DNA from: Candidatus Woesearchaeota archaeon
GTDB lineage: Archaea; Nanobdellota; Nanobdellia; Woesearchaeales; GW2011-AR9
Direction of reading: 5' to 3'
Length of the DNA stretch: 13,747 bases
Assembly (NCBI GenBank): GCA_013204355.1
Contig: JABMOA010000044.1
Coordinates: 1-13,747 of the forward strand
Under the pieces are notes generated by a model. It saw nothing but the letters and a program-made list of their open reading frames with translations. It did not search any database and had not been told where the DNA came from. Shown here piece by piece: positions 7,483 through 13,655 of this stretch (positions are counted from its first letter, which is position 1; each line of letters starts with the position of its first letter). Both the position numbers and the translations under genes were made by a program.

Positions 7483-8130
7483 ATGATAACTATATACGGA
7501 ATTAAAGGTGGACATGTAGCACGTTTACGGGCTGCATTAATAATGAAGGGATTAGAATTTGAACATGTAAGTGTAGATATGGCAAAACGATCTGAAGAAT
7601 TTTTAAGTAAAAGTGTTTCTGAAACAATTCCTTTTATGGAAGATGGGAACGTAACTGTGTGCGAAAGTATTGCAGCAACAGAATACTTAGATGAAAAGTA
7701 TCCAGATACCTACAAAATGTTAGGGATAAATTTAAATGAAAAGGTAACTGTATTAAATGTTATTTGGGCGATTGATAGGATTGGTCATTACTTTGTACCT
7801 TTATATGTTGAAAAATTTGGGATGGCGCAAGGAATGAAACAACAGGGTAAATCCCACCGTGCTTTTATTTATGATGATCAGCAAAAAGCAGATTTTCAAA
7901 AAGAATTAACTTATAGATTAGGAAAGTTACAAGCTTTAAAAACAGGTAAGTTTTTTACATCTCAGTTTTCAAGTGCAGATGCATCAATGCTTGCAATGCT
8001 TGGCACAGTTTCTTGGTTAGGTTTAGAAATAGGTGAGTCTTGGAAGTCTTGGATGGGTGAATTAATGCAAGATGAAAAGATTGCACAAATGAATGCACCT
8101 GAAGATGAGATGGGTGTTCGGGAAATTTAA
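7483..8130 (+). CDS. Glutathione S-transferase-fold protein
   Basis: A 215-residue protein with the two-domain GST layout. The N-terminal thioredoxin fold (about 1-75) contains the cis-proline segment ETIPFMEDG (Pro50) and the gamma-glutamyl-binding ES (61-62), followed by EYLDEKYP. The all-helical C-terminal domain carries the SSAD N-capping motif (about 163-166). The usual catalytic Ser, Cys or Tyr after the first strand is not evident: the site reads GIKGGHVAR. Activity as a classical transferase is therefore uncertain; a stringent-starvation-protein or other GST-like binding role is possible. Most archaea do not make glutathione, so the gene looks acquired from bacteria or serves another thiol. 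Confidence 0.88.
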   Translation: MITIYGIKGGHVARLRAALIMKGLEFEHVSVDMAKRSEEFLSKSVSETIPFMEDGNVTVCESIAATEYLDEKYPDTYKMLGINLNEKVTVLNVIWAIDRIGHYFVPLYVEKFGMAQGMKQQGKSHRAFIYDDQQKADFQKELTYRLGKLQALKTGKFFTSQFSSADASMLAMLGTVSWLGLEIGESWKSWMGELMQDEKIAQMNAPEDEMGVREI

Positions 8131-8138
8131 TTTTTTTT
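8131..8138 (+). terminator. T8 terminator after the GST-like gene
   Basis: Eight T residues follow the TAA immediately, a typical archaeal termination signal. The rest of the gap to 8349 holds a loose TGGATC/GATCCA hairpin and the next promoter, and nothing else I can support. Confidence 0.45.
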
Positions 8139-8314
8139 ATTTCTTGCTTAGATTAATAGTTTCTATAGGAAACTTAAGAAAACATTTTTTTCTCGTACCA
8201 TGGATCTTGCTTCGTTTCTCTGGATCCACTTGTTCTATTTGGTAAAATTGGTTCAATTCAATTAAAAAATGGCATTTTTGCCCTTGTTTCAGGTTCTAAG
8301 TGCGAAAACATAAA

Positions 8315-8323
8315 CCTTATAAG
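8315..8323 (+). promoter_or_regulatory. TATA box for the MepA-like gene
   Basis: CCTTATAAG is centred about 30 bases before the ATG at 8349, giving a leader of at most a few bases. Confidence 0.55.
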
Positions 8324-8348
8324 TTAGTTAGATTTTGAGACGAAAAAA

Positions 8349-9059
8349 ATGATCCAAACAATCCTTCAAATTTACACAGCCTTTGTATTGGCTTTTAATG
8401 TAACTAGTAATCACGCTGGATCTATGGTATCCGATTTAGAACATATTGTTTCATCAACTACGTTGGATGAACAAGTTATTAAACCATCATCTGTGTTTTT
8501 AGGTAATTTAGAACGCGAAATTAAAAGAGCGAAACATGCTAATTTTGTCAAATTATATGACAAAAGTTGGATTCTTCCTAGAAAACCTCAGTTTAGTTAT
8601 GGTCAAGAATATTTAGTTCAGTCGTTAGATAAAACTGCGAAATTTATGTTTGAGCATTATAATGCTCCCTTAGTGGTTCATGATATTAGCCGTGCAGAAG
8701 GTGGTTGTTTACAGCCTCATAAAAGTCATAGGAATGGATTAGATGTAGATGTTGGTATTTATTCTTATAATCCTCACTCGTATGAATTTCAAAATAAATT
8801 TGAAAAACCAAGTAATTTTAAAAATCATTTATCTCTCTCTAGTAATTGGAATTTTATCAAAATGACTCAAGTTTATGGAAATGTTAGTTGGATTTTTTTA
8901 GATCAAAAATATATCAACTTATTACGTAAAGAAGTAATTTCTAATTATGGTGTTGATGAGTGGAATCAATATGGTCGTATCTTAAGACATGAACCTGGAC
9001 ATAAAGATCATTATCATATTCGTTATAATAAATTACCTTTTGTTAAAAATGGGACTTAA
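8349..9059 (+). CDS. MepA-like LAS metallopeptidase (murein endopeptidase family), secreted
   Basis: A 236-residue protein with a hydrophobic N-terminus (about 3-18) that acts as signal peptide or membrane anchor. The LAS-type zinc site is complete: HRNGLDVDVG supplies His127 and Asp134, and HEPGHKDHYHIRY supplies His221 and His223, with His214 and His218 in the same segment. The spacing (His, Asp at +7, then HxH) matches MepA, the penicillin-insensitive murein endopeptidase that cuts D-Ala-DAP cross-links. SHRNGLDVD is the MepA/M15 signature. Archaea lack murein, so the natural target is unclear: foreign bacterial walls, or another peptide. It has its own promoter. The family is secure; the substrate is inference. 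Confidence 0.88.
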   Translation: MIQTILQIYTAFVLAFNVTSNHAGSMVSDLEHIVSSTTLDEQVIKPSSVFLGNLEREIKRAKHANFVKLYDKSWILPRKPQFSYGQEYLVQSLDKTAKFMFEHYNAPLVVHDISRAEGGCLQPHKSHRNGLDVDVGIYSYNPHSYEFQNKFEKPSNFKNHLSLSSNWNFIKMTQVYGNVSWIFLDQKYINLLRKEVISNYGVDEWNQYGRILRHEPGHKDHYHIRYNKLPFVKNGT

Positions 9060-9167
9060 GAATTTAGGTAAATGTTTTTCTTAGATTAAATATTGATTAT
9101 AGCTTTTCTCCATTACAATTCATTGGTGATAATGATCGTTTTAAACCTATTCAATATTAGGGAAATC

Positions 9168-9176
9168 TTTATAAAA
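9168..9176 (+). promoter_or_regulatory. TATA box for the DapD-like gene
   Basis: TTTATAAAA is centred 26 bases before the ATG at 9198, which supports that start over the second in-frame ATG at 9219. Confidence 0.7.
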
Positions 9177-9197
9177 TAAAGTTAGTCATCTATATAA

Positions 9198-10391
9198 ATG
9201 GTAAACGGAACTGATATAATGGAATTTAATGAACGGTTGTCACAACTTCCTTCAATTGATCACATTGCTCTTGGGCGTGTATACGATCATAAAGATAATC
9301 TTTTAACAATTATTCCAAATCTCCCTGGAACATCTGGGTCTTTACGTATTTTTTATGCAACGACTCATTACGAAATTACAAGTCCTCATGAAGTTCTTTC
9401 TTTTTTTGGAGATTCTTTAATTGCTGATGCTACGGGTGATAAACATCCAAGTATTCAGTTAGCACTATTTGCTCTTAAGAATAATCAAAGTTTGCGTTTT
9501 GTTCCTACAAGAACAGAAACTAAAAACCTTTTAAAAGGAATTATAAATGAAACTGCTACACCTGAACAAAAATTTGAAGGTGCGAAACTTCTTCAATCAG
9601 GTGAATTTAGAACTGCGGAAAAAACGTATGGGGTTGAAGGTGATAAACCTCTTTGGGAACCTCAAGCATATGCAATTGCAGCTTTAAATAATGCTTTTGG
9701 TTTATTTACAATGGGGACCTATGAAGGTATGCCTCAATTTATGGATAAACTCCCTCTTTGGGTACAAAATGTCAATTTAAAAGATGGCATTAAATCTCCT
9801 TATTTTTCAGAACAAGAATTATTAGAAAAAGGAGTACGTTTGATTCCAGGTTCTTTTGCACGTTTTGGGGCTTATATTGGTAAGGGTACTACAATTATGC
9901 CTGGTGGCATTGTTAATATTGGTGCATATATCGCAGGTGATGTCGTCATGGTTGATGGTGGTGCGCGTGTTGCCTCTGGTGCCCAAGTGGGTAAGAACGT
10001 TAAAATTGGTGCAGGAACTGGTTTAGAAGGTGTTCTTGAACCAGCAGGTATGATGCCAACAATTGTGGAAGATAATGTCCGTATTGGTGCTAATTGTGAA
10101 ATAACAGGTATTATTGGAGAAGGTGCTCTTATTGCGAGTGGTGTTGTCATGGCAGCTGGTAAAAAGATTTATGATGAAAGGACAGAAGAATTTTTGGCTC
10201 CACTTTATGTTAAAACAGCTGGAGGAATTCGTGCAGTTCCCCATATCCCTCCAAACAGAATCGCAGTTGGTGGCACATATATGCCAGAAGGTTCACGTGT
10301 TGGAAAGGATACAATAATCTTGTTAGAAAAAAATGCAAGTGAAAGTTCTTTTATGGATGTACCTAAAAATTCAAGATTATATCATCGTTAA
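9198..10391 (+). CDS. DapD-like tetrahydrodipicolinate N-succinyltransferase family protein
   Basis: A 397-residue protein. Residues about 212-325 form a left-handed beta-helix of hexapeptide repeats and follow the DapD pattern closely: RFGAYIGKGTTIMPGGIVNIGAY, then VASGAQVGKNVKIGAG, GVLEPAGMMPTIVEDNVRIGAN, and KKIYDERT. DapD transfers succinyl from succinyl-CoA to tetrahydrodipicolinate in the diaminopimelate/lysine pathway. The protein is about 120 residues longer than E. coli DapD (274), with an extended N-terminal domain and a C-terminal tail. No other lysine gene is nearby, so another acyl acceptor such as a nucleotide sugar cannot be excluded. A MepA-like gene that would act on DAP cross-links lies just upstream in its own unit. 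Confidence 0.85.
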   Translation: MVNGTDIMEFNERLSQLPSIDHIALGRVYDHKDNLLTIIPNLPGTSGSLRIFYATTHYEITSPHEVLSFFGDSLIADATGDKHPSIQLALFALKNNQSLRFVPTRTETKNLLKGIINETATPEQKFEGAKLLQSGEFRTAEKTYGVEGDKPLWEPQAYAIAALNNAFGLFTMGTYEGMPQFMDKLPLWVQNVNLKDGIKSPYFSEQELLEKGVRLIPGSFARFGAYIGKGTTIMPGGIVNIGAYIAGDVVMVDGGARVASGAQVGKNVKIGAGTGLEGVLEPAGMMPTIVEDNVRIGANCEITGIIGEGALIASGVVMAAGKKIYDERTEEFLAPLYVKTAGGIRAVPHIPPNRIAVGGTYMPEGSRVGKDTIILLEKNASESSFMDVPKNSRLYHR

Positions 10392-10392
10392 C

Positions 10393-10398
10393 TTTTTT
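10393..10398 (+). terminator. T-run terminator after the DapD-like gene
   Basis: A T6 run, followed by further T-rich sequence, starts 2 bases after the stop. The minus-strand gene converges on this 83-base gap. Confidence 0.4.
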
Positions 10399-10474
10399 AT
10401 TTTATTAATATATTAATTATTTTTAAGTAGATGACTAAAGGTATTGTAAGAATTGAGTTTAACAAACTTTTTTT

Positions 10475-11089
10475 TCATAATAAATCATTAATTGTGTAAC
10501 CCGCCATTACAGGAATGGGTGGTTGTTCTGGTGTTAGAACATCAACCGCTTTTTGGTATAAATCTTTCCATGAACCAAATCGTCTTGTTAGGTTTTGTGG
10601 AGGTTGGTCAAGGATATAGTCTAAATGTGCCGATGAAGCCAGGGTCGTTCCCCATCCAATACTTACCCCTATACCCAAAGCATCACTGATTCCTACACTT
10701 ACACCTAAACCTACACCTACACCTAACAAGATATATCCCCCAATTAAGATAGCTGGTCTTCCAGCATTCAATGGTGGTAATTTTAAAACACCATTTTTTA
10801 ATTGTTCAGTTTCAGCTCTTTTTTTATCATCACTTAATTGATTATCTAGCATATAACAAGTGGTTTGAAGAACTTGACTAAAAATCGCTAAACCAACCTC
10901 AGTAGAATTATTATTTGCAATACCTTCAGCAGCGATATAACCATTTATGAGTGTTTCTATAGTTAAACCAAAAGATATTACACCTCTTGCAGTTTGGAAC
11001 TTGTCTAAGCCAGCAACTTCATAGATTTTTTGTACAGGTTTCTTATGAAGTCTCCACGCTTGTTCATCTAATGATTCTAATGTCATCAT
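10475..11089 (-). CDS. Hypothetical membrane protein with glycine-rich hydrophobic segments
   Basis: A 204-residue protein I do not recognise. The N-terminal half is soluble-looking and helical (about 1-100). Residues about 113-153 are a long hydrophobic, glycine-rich stretch (GGYILLGVGVGLGVSVG, then LGIGVSIGWG) that fits two closely packed membrane helices of the small-xxx-small type. A short hydrophilic tail with Pro-rich TPEQPPIPV follows. The start uses the first of two adjacent ATGs. A weak AT-rich box at about 11109-11120 is placed correctly for a leaderless mRNA and would overlap the divergent promoter. It could be a holin-like or pore-like protein, but nothing proves that. Confidence 0.7.
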   Translation of the reverse strand: MMTLESLDEQAWRLHKKPVQKIYEVAGLDKFQTARGVISFGLTIETLINGYIAAEGIANNNSTEVGLAIFSQVLQTTCYMLDNQLSDDKKRAETEQLKNGVLKLPPLNAGRPAILIGGYILLGVGVGLGVSVGISDALGIGVSIGWGTTLASSAHLDYILDQPPQNLTRRFGSWKDLYQKAVDVLTPEQPPIPVMAGYTINDLL

Positions 11090-11133
11090 AGAAATGTTTT
11101 TACTCCAAATTATTAAAAACCTTTCTCTTCAAA

Positions 11134-11280
11134 ATGCAAGATTCCAAAATAGCCGTATTTGTACTTTTCATTTTATTAGTGGTAGCTTCTGTTCAAGCTT
11201 TTAATTGTGCTTTAGCAAAAAAATTAGGTCATTTTGTTGGGTTACCATACTTAGAAATGGAAAGAGCAACATATTCTTGA
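11134..11280 (+). CDS. Short ORF with signal-peptide-like N-terminus, abutting the Fic remnant
   Basis: An ATG at 11134 opens 48 codons ending at TGA 11278-11280. Residues about 6-21 (IAVFVLFILLVVASVQ) are a clear hydrophobic signal or anchor segment, followed by AFNC. The last 20 residues (AKKLGHFVGLPYLEMER...) show no known motif. A weak TATA-like ATTATTAAAA at about 11109-11118 lies about 20-25 bases upstream. The frame overlaps the open Fic frame by 26 bases, one base out of register. It may be the 5' remnant of a secreted-protein gene broken by insertion or deletion, or the start of a frameshifted fusion. Confidence 0.45.
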   Translation: MQDSKIAVFVLFILLVVASVQAFNCALAKKLGHFVGLPYLEMERATYS

Positions 11281-12010
11281 AGAAGTTAAAGAAAGAAATA
11301 TTCTTGATTTTGAATTAACTCCGAAAGAAATTGAAGAATATAAGAGGTATGAAAAAGATATTGAGATTAAACATTTACAAACATTAAATTGGAAGAGATT
11401 TACAGAAAATTTCACCTACAATACAAATGCTATAGAAGGTTCTACTGTTGCTTTATCTGAAGTTAAGGAACTATTACGAGGAGAGGAAGAACCTCAAGAT
11501 GTTGATGATTTAGAAACACTTAATGTTGCCAAAGCAGTTGAATACATTAAATATTCTACAGAAAAGATAACTGTTGAATTCATTGGGCATCTTCATTTAA
11601 TTTGTTTTAAAGGCACTAAGAAATTTGCTGGAAAATTAAGAAACGTAAATGTTGTAATTCGGGATGGTCAAGGCAATATTGTTCATCAAGGAGCTCCTAT
11701 TGATAAAATGAATGGGTTACTTGACGAACTTTGTAAATGGTATGTAAAACACAAAAAGAAATATCCTGCATTACTTCTTGCTGTTGTTATGCATAATCAA
11801 TTTGAGCAAATTCATCCATTCCAAGATGGTAATGGTAGGGTAGGAAGATTATTATTAAATTATGTCTTATTACAACATAAATATCCTCCAATTAACATTC
11901 GTTTGAAAGATCGTGGAAAATACTATAAGTGTTTACAAGAGTATGATCATAAGAATGATGTTAAATCTACCCTGAAATTTTTGATAAGTCAATATAAAAA
12001 GCAGTTTTAG
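11255..12010 (+). pseudogene. Fic/Fido-domain protein, start codon lost
   Basis: The frame is open from 11255 (after a TAG at 11252-11254) to TAG 12008-12010, but its first 151 codons contain no ATG, GTG or TTG. It nevertheless encodes an N-terminal helix with the Fic inhibitory motif TNAIEG (11423-11440), a TLNVAKAVEYI helix, the flap region (VNVVIRDG) and the complete catalytic Fic motif HPFQDGNGRVGR (11813-11848). Fic proteins transfer AMP or another phosphate-containing group to protein hydroxyls; the inhibitory Glu blocks ATP binding. The usual 60-80 residue N-terminal part is missing. Initiation at ATG 11708 would give a 100-residue piece without the inhibitory helix. Either a true pseudogene, a single-base error near 11255-11278, or a +1 frameshift from the ORF at 11134. 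Confidence 0.8.
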
Positions 12011-12045
12011 GTGCATGAAATTTGAGAAGTATCAAATTTCAGCAC
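12011..12045 (+). repeat. Hairpin 1: 14-bp stem, one bulge
   Basis: Directly after the Fic stop, GTGC-A-TGAAATTTGA pairs with TCAAATTTCA-GCAC around the loop GAAGTA. Fourteen perfect pairs with a single bulged A is far beyond chance. There is no T-run after it, so it is not a simple terminator. Confidence 0.8.
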
Positions 12046-12071
12046 TGAAAACTAACCATTCTTAGTTTTCA
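12046..12071 (+). repeat. Hairpin 2: perfect 10-bp stem
   Basis: TGAAAACTAA pairs perfectly with TTAGTTTTCA around the loop CCATTC. It starts at the base after hairpin 1. The nine bases CCATTCTTA (12056-12064) recur at 12100-12108, in the 5' arm of the next structure, so alternative pairing with 12273-12278 is possible. Confidence 0.8.
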
Positions 12072-12072
12072 T

Positions 12073-12099
12073 GTGTCTACAGAGTATGGAAGTAGACAC
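12073..12099 (+). repeat. Hairpin 3: perfect 8-bp stem
   Basis: GTGTCTAC pairs perfectly with GTAGACAC around an 11-base loop. It stands one base after hairpin 2 and three bases before the closing stem of the structured RNA element. Confidence 0.8.
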
Positions 12100-12101
12100 C
12101 C

Positions 12102-12278
12102 ATTCTTAAGTCCCCCTAGTTTTTAGAATTCTCAGTTTACTCGTCAAAGCGGTAAAAAATTAAGCTTAACGATGTTATGTTTCAGGGGGTTTATCCCCCT
12201 GCAATCATGGAACATGCGCAGAGTTTTTTTATTGCCGTACATCAGAGTTTGCACAGTTTCAAAAAGAGGGGGAAGAAT
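12102..12278 (+). ncRNA. Candidate structured RNA, copy 1
   Basis: The ends close on each other: ATTCTT (12102-12107) and CCCCC (12112-12116) pair with GGGGG (12268-12272) and AAGAAT (12273-12278). The core (12149-12240) contains, in order: GCGGTAA that can pair with TTGCCGT (12232-12238), an A-rich linker, CTTAAC-GAT-GTTA (12165-12177), a 7-bp hairpin CAGGGGG-TTTAT-CCCCCTG (12183-12201), GCAAT that could alternatively pair with ATTGC (12231-12235), CATG-GAA-CATG (12206-12216) and the motif CGCAGAGTTTTTTTATTGCCGT. The copy at 13421-13646 keeps this order with compensatory changes. Not a known RNA that I recognise. No convincing promoter is visible immediately upstream; it may be processed from a longer transcript. 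Confidence 0.6.
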
Positions 12279-12313
12279 TGTTGTTAATATTTTTAATGAG
12301 TGAATACGAAAGT

Positions 12314-12323
12314 CATATATACT
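12314..12323 (+). promoter_or_regulatory. TATA box for the HXXEE gene
   Basis: CATATATACT is centred 26 bases before the ATG at 12345, the same geometry as the other leaderless genes. It lies inside the longer open frame that begins with GTG at 12300 and thereby argues against that start. Confidence 0.55.
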
Positions 12324-12344
12324 TTATTGTTTTACTTCTTGTTA

Positions 12345-12764
12345 ATGATTTCAGATAAATTGAAGAAAATCACTTTAATTTCATTAGTTATGATTTATGC
12401 TCATGGCTTGGAGGAAATTATATTTGGGTTTTGGAAAGTTAATTCTGTTTTATCAGGATTCTATAATCAATTTTCTTCAATTCCTCAGGCTGCTTATTAC
12501 GCAAGTCACATTCCATGGTGGTTATTTTTAGTTCCTCTATTTTTACTTGTTTTAGGAGGAAAATGGACTTTGCGTGTAATGGCTCTTTTTGGTTTAGTTT
12601 TTATTATTGAAATCCATCACATATTGGGTGGATTAACCCCATTAAGTTATTATCCAGGATTAATTACTGCTATTTTTTACCCAATTGTAGGATTCTTCTA
12701 TTGGAAAGAATGGATTAAGAATTTTAGAGATCAAAATGGCAGAAAGTCAAAAAGAAAAAATTAA
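12345..12764 (+). CDS. HXXEE-domain membrane protein
   Basis: From ATG 12345 this is a 139-residue protein with about four hydrophobic segments. It carries the family hallmark HGLEE near the N-terminus, a second polar motif EIHHILGG within a later helix, and YYPGLITA near the end, where the family has GxxTG. The HXXEE family consists of small integral membrane proteins of unknown function; the conserved His and Glu in the bilayer suggest metal or proton handling, which is inference. The frame is open from GTG 12300 but a TATA box at 12314-12323 points to the ATG at 12345. The 3' end overlaps the next gene by 29 bases. Confidence 0.75.
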   Translation: MISDKLKKITLISLVMIYAHGLEEIIFGFWKVNSVLSGFYNQFSSIPQAAYYASHIPWWLFLVPLFLLVLGGKWTLRVMALFGLVFIIEIHHILGGLTPLSYYPGLITAIFYPIVGFFYWKEWIKNFRDQNGRKSKRKN

Positions 12765-13395
12765 AAATTCTCTGAGACTTCTTGAGAATTTTAAATCTAA
12801 CAAGATAACATATCGTGCTTTAGGTTCAATATTAATCTCTGCATTAAATAAAGAAACACACCGAAAGTTAGGTGATATAGACATTATTTTAGAAATTAAT
12901 GATAAAGAAAAGGCATTTAGTTTGTTGAAAAAGTTAGGTTTTAAATTCAATAATAGAAAAGCATTTGGTTTTTCATGGACTGAAGCAACACACCCTAAAT
13001 ATCTACAATTAGAATTTCTATTAATAGGTGATTTCACGAAAGAATATTTTAAATGTAAATTTGGAAAAAATGTTGAATTACGAATTACTAGTAAGTATCT
13101 TAAATCAACAACTTATCATTTGTACAAACATAATTTTCAAGGGATACCTCTAAATTCAATTTATCAGGGTCTTAAAGCATCTGATAATAAACCAAATAGA
13201 ATGATAGATAAGAAAGTTTTCCTGAAATTATTGAAGGATAATGTTCCTGATGGTCTTTCTGTGTCTCAAGCATTTAAAATTTATATATTCGGTTTAAAGA
13301 TGCCATATGCTTTCCCTATTTTTTCATATATAAGTGATTTTATTGGTCGTATTAGAGTATTATTTGGGAAAAAATATTATCTTTGGGATAAATAA
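12736..13395 (+). CDS. Nucleotidyltransferase-fold protein
   Basis: A 219-residue protein with the pol-beta nucleotidyltransferase signature: G30-S31 in ALGSILISAL, then Asp47 and Asp49 in LGDIDIILE, and a likely third acidic residue Glu93 in the strand LQLEFLLIG. All catalytic positions are therefore present. Members of this fold transfer nucleotides to antibiotics, RNA or proteins, including toxin-antitoxin NTases. The target here cannot be told. The C-terminal 60 residues are basic and aromatic with a hydrophobic stretch (AFPIFSYISDFIG) that could contact the membrane. It overlaps the HXXEE gene by 29 bases, so the two are probably translated together. Only a weak AGAGATC precedes the ATG. 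Confidence 0.75.
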   Translation: MAESQKEKIKNSLRLLENFKSNKITYRALGSILISALNKETHRKLGDIDIILEINDKEKAFSLLKKLGFKFNNRKAFGFSWTEATHPKYLQLEFLLIGDFTKEYFKCKFGKNVELRITSKYLKSTTYHLYKHNFQGIPLNSIYQGLKASDNKPNRMIDKKVFLKLLKDNVPDGLSVSQAFKIYIFGLKMPYAFPIFSYISDFIGRIRVLFGKKYYLWDK

Positions 13396-13396
13396 T
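13388..13396 (+). promoter_or_regulatory. Possible TATA box for RNA copy 2
   Basis: ATAAATAAT overlaps the stop codon of the nucleotidyltransferase gene and predicts a transcription start near 13418, where the closing stem of the RNA begins. Weak, because AT-rich matches are common here. Confidence 0.3.
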
Positions 13397-13420
13397 TCAA
13401 AAGATGCTTAAAATTTACAA

Positions 13421-13646
13421 TTCTTCCCCCCCACTAATTTAATAGTTCATAGTGCAAACTTAAAGTTTTTTACGAATGCGTGAGCAGGAAACTTTCTAGG
13501 CAATAAAAAAATTAAACTTAACGATGTTAAGTCTCCACCCCTTTATGGGGTGGCAAGGTTAACTTGTTAACCGCTGAGTTTGTTCGTTGCCGTACCCAAT
13601 AGTGCCGCTTAGTTTTTAGTTAGTTTTTAGAAAAGGGGGAGAGAAA
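13421..13646 (+). ncRNA. Candidate structured RNA, copy 2
   Basis: The closing stem pairs TTCTTCCCCCC (13421-13431) with GGGGGAGAGAA, at most one mismatch. A 5' domain unlike copy 1 holds AAAGTTT (13462-13468) paired with AAACTTT (13489-13495) around TGC-GTGA-GCA, a GNRA tetraloop. The shared core (13499-13595) contains GGCAA, an A-rich linker, ACTTAAC-GAT-GTTAAGT (13516-13532), CCACCCC-TTTAT-GGGGTGG (13535-13553), GGCAA, GGTTAAC-TT-GTTAACC (13557-13572) and CGCTGAGTTTGTTCGTTGCC ending at 13591. Relative to copy 1, the second and third hairpins have changed most stem bases but still pair, while the loops GAT and TTTAT and the GAGTTT-TTGCCGTAC segment are kept. Confidence 0.65.
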
Positions 13647-13655
13647 GTAGTTAAG

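Larger units (their letters stand above)
12268..13430. repeat. Perfect 13-bp inverted repeat flanking the HXXEE-NTase pair
   Basis: GGGGGAAGAATTG at 12268-12280 is the exact reverse complement of CAATTCTTCCCCC at 13418-13430. The arms are the 3' closing strand of RNA copy 1 and the 5' closing strand of copy 2. The coordinates given enclose the unit between and including the arms. Confidence 0.7.

Noticed and set aside
8200..8265. 21-codon ORF beginning MDLASFLWIHLF
   Set aside because: No promoter or ribosome binding site at a useful distance, and too short to distinguish from chance.
10114..10317. Open frame inside the DapD-like gene, plus minus-strand frames over the same region
   Set aside because: They are shadows of the beta-helix coding sequence; the DapD frame has clear motifs and the others none.
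12300..12344. GTG start for the HXXEE protein
   Set aside because: A TATA box lies within this stretch at the right distance for ATG 12345, and no ribosome binding site precedes the GTG.
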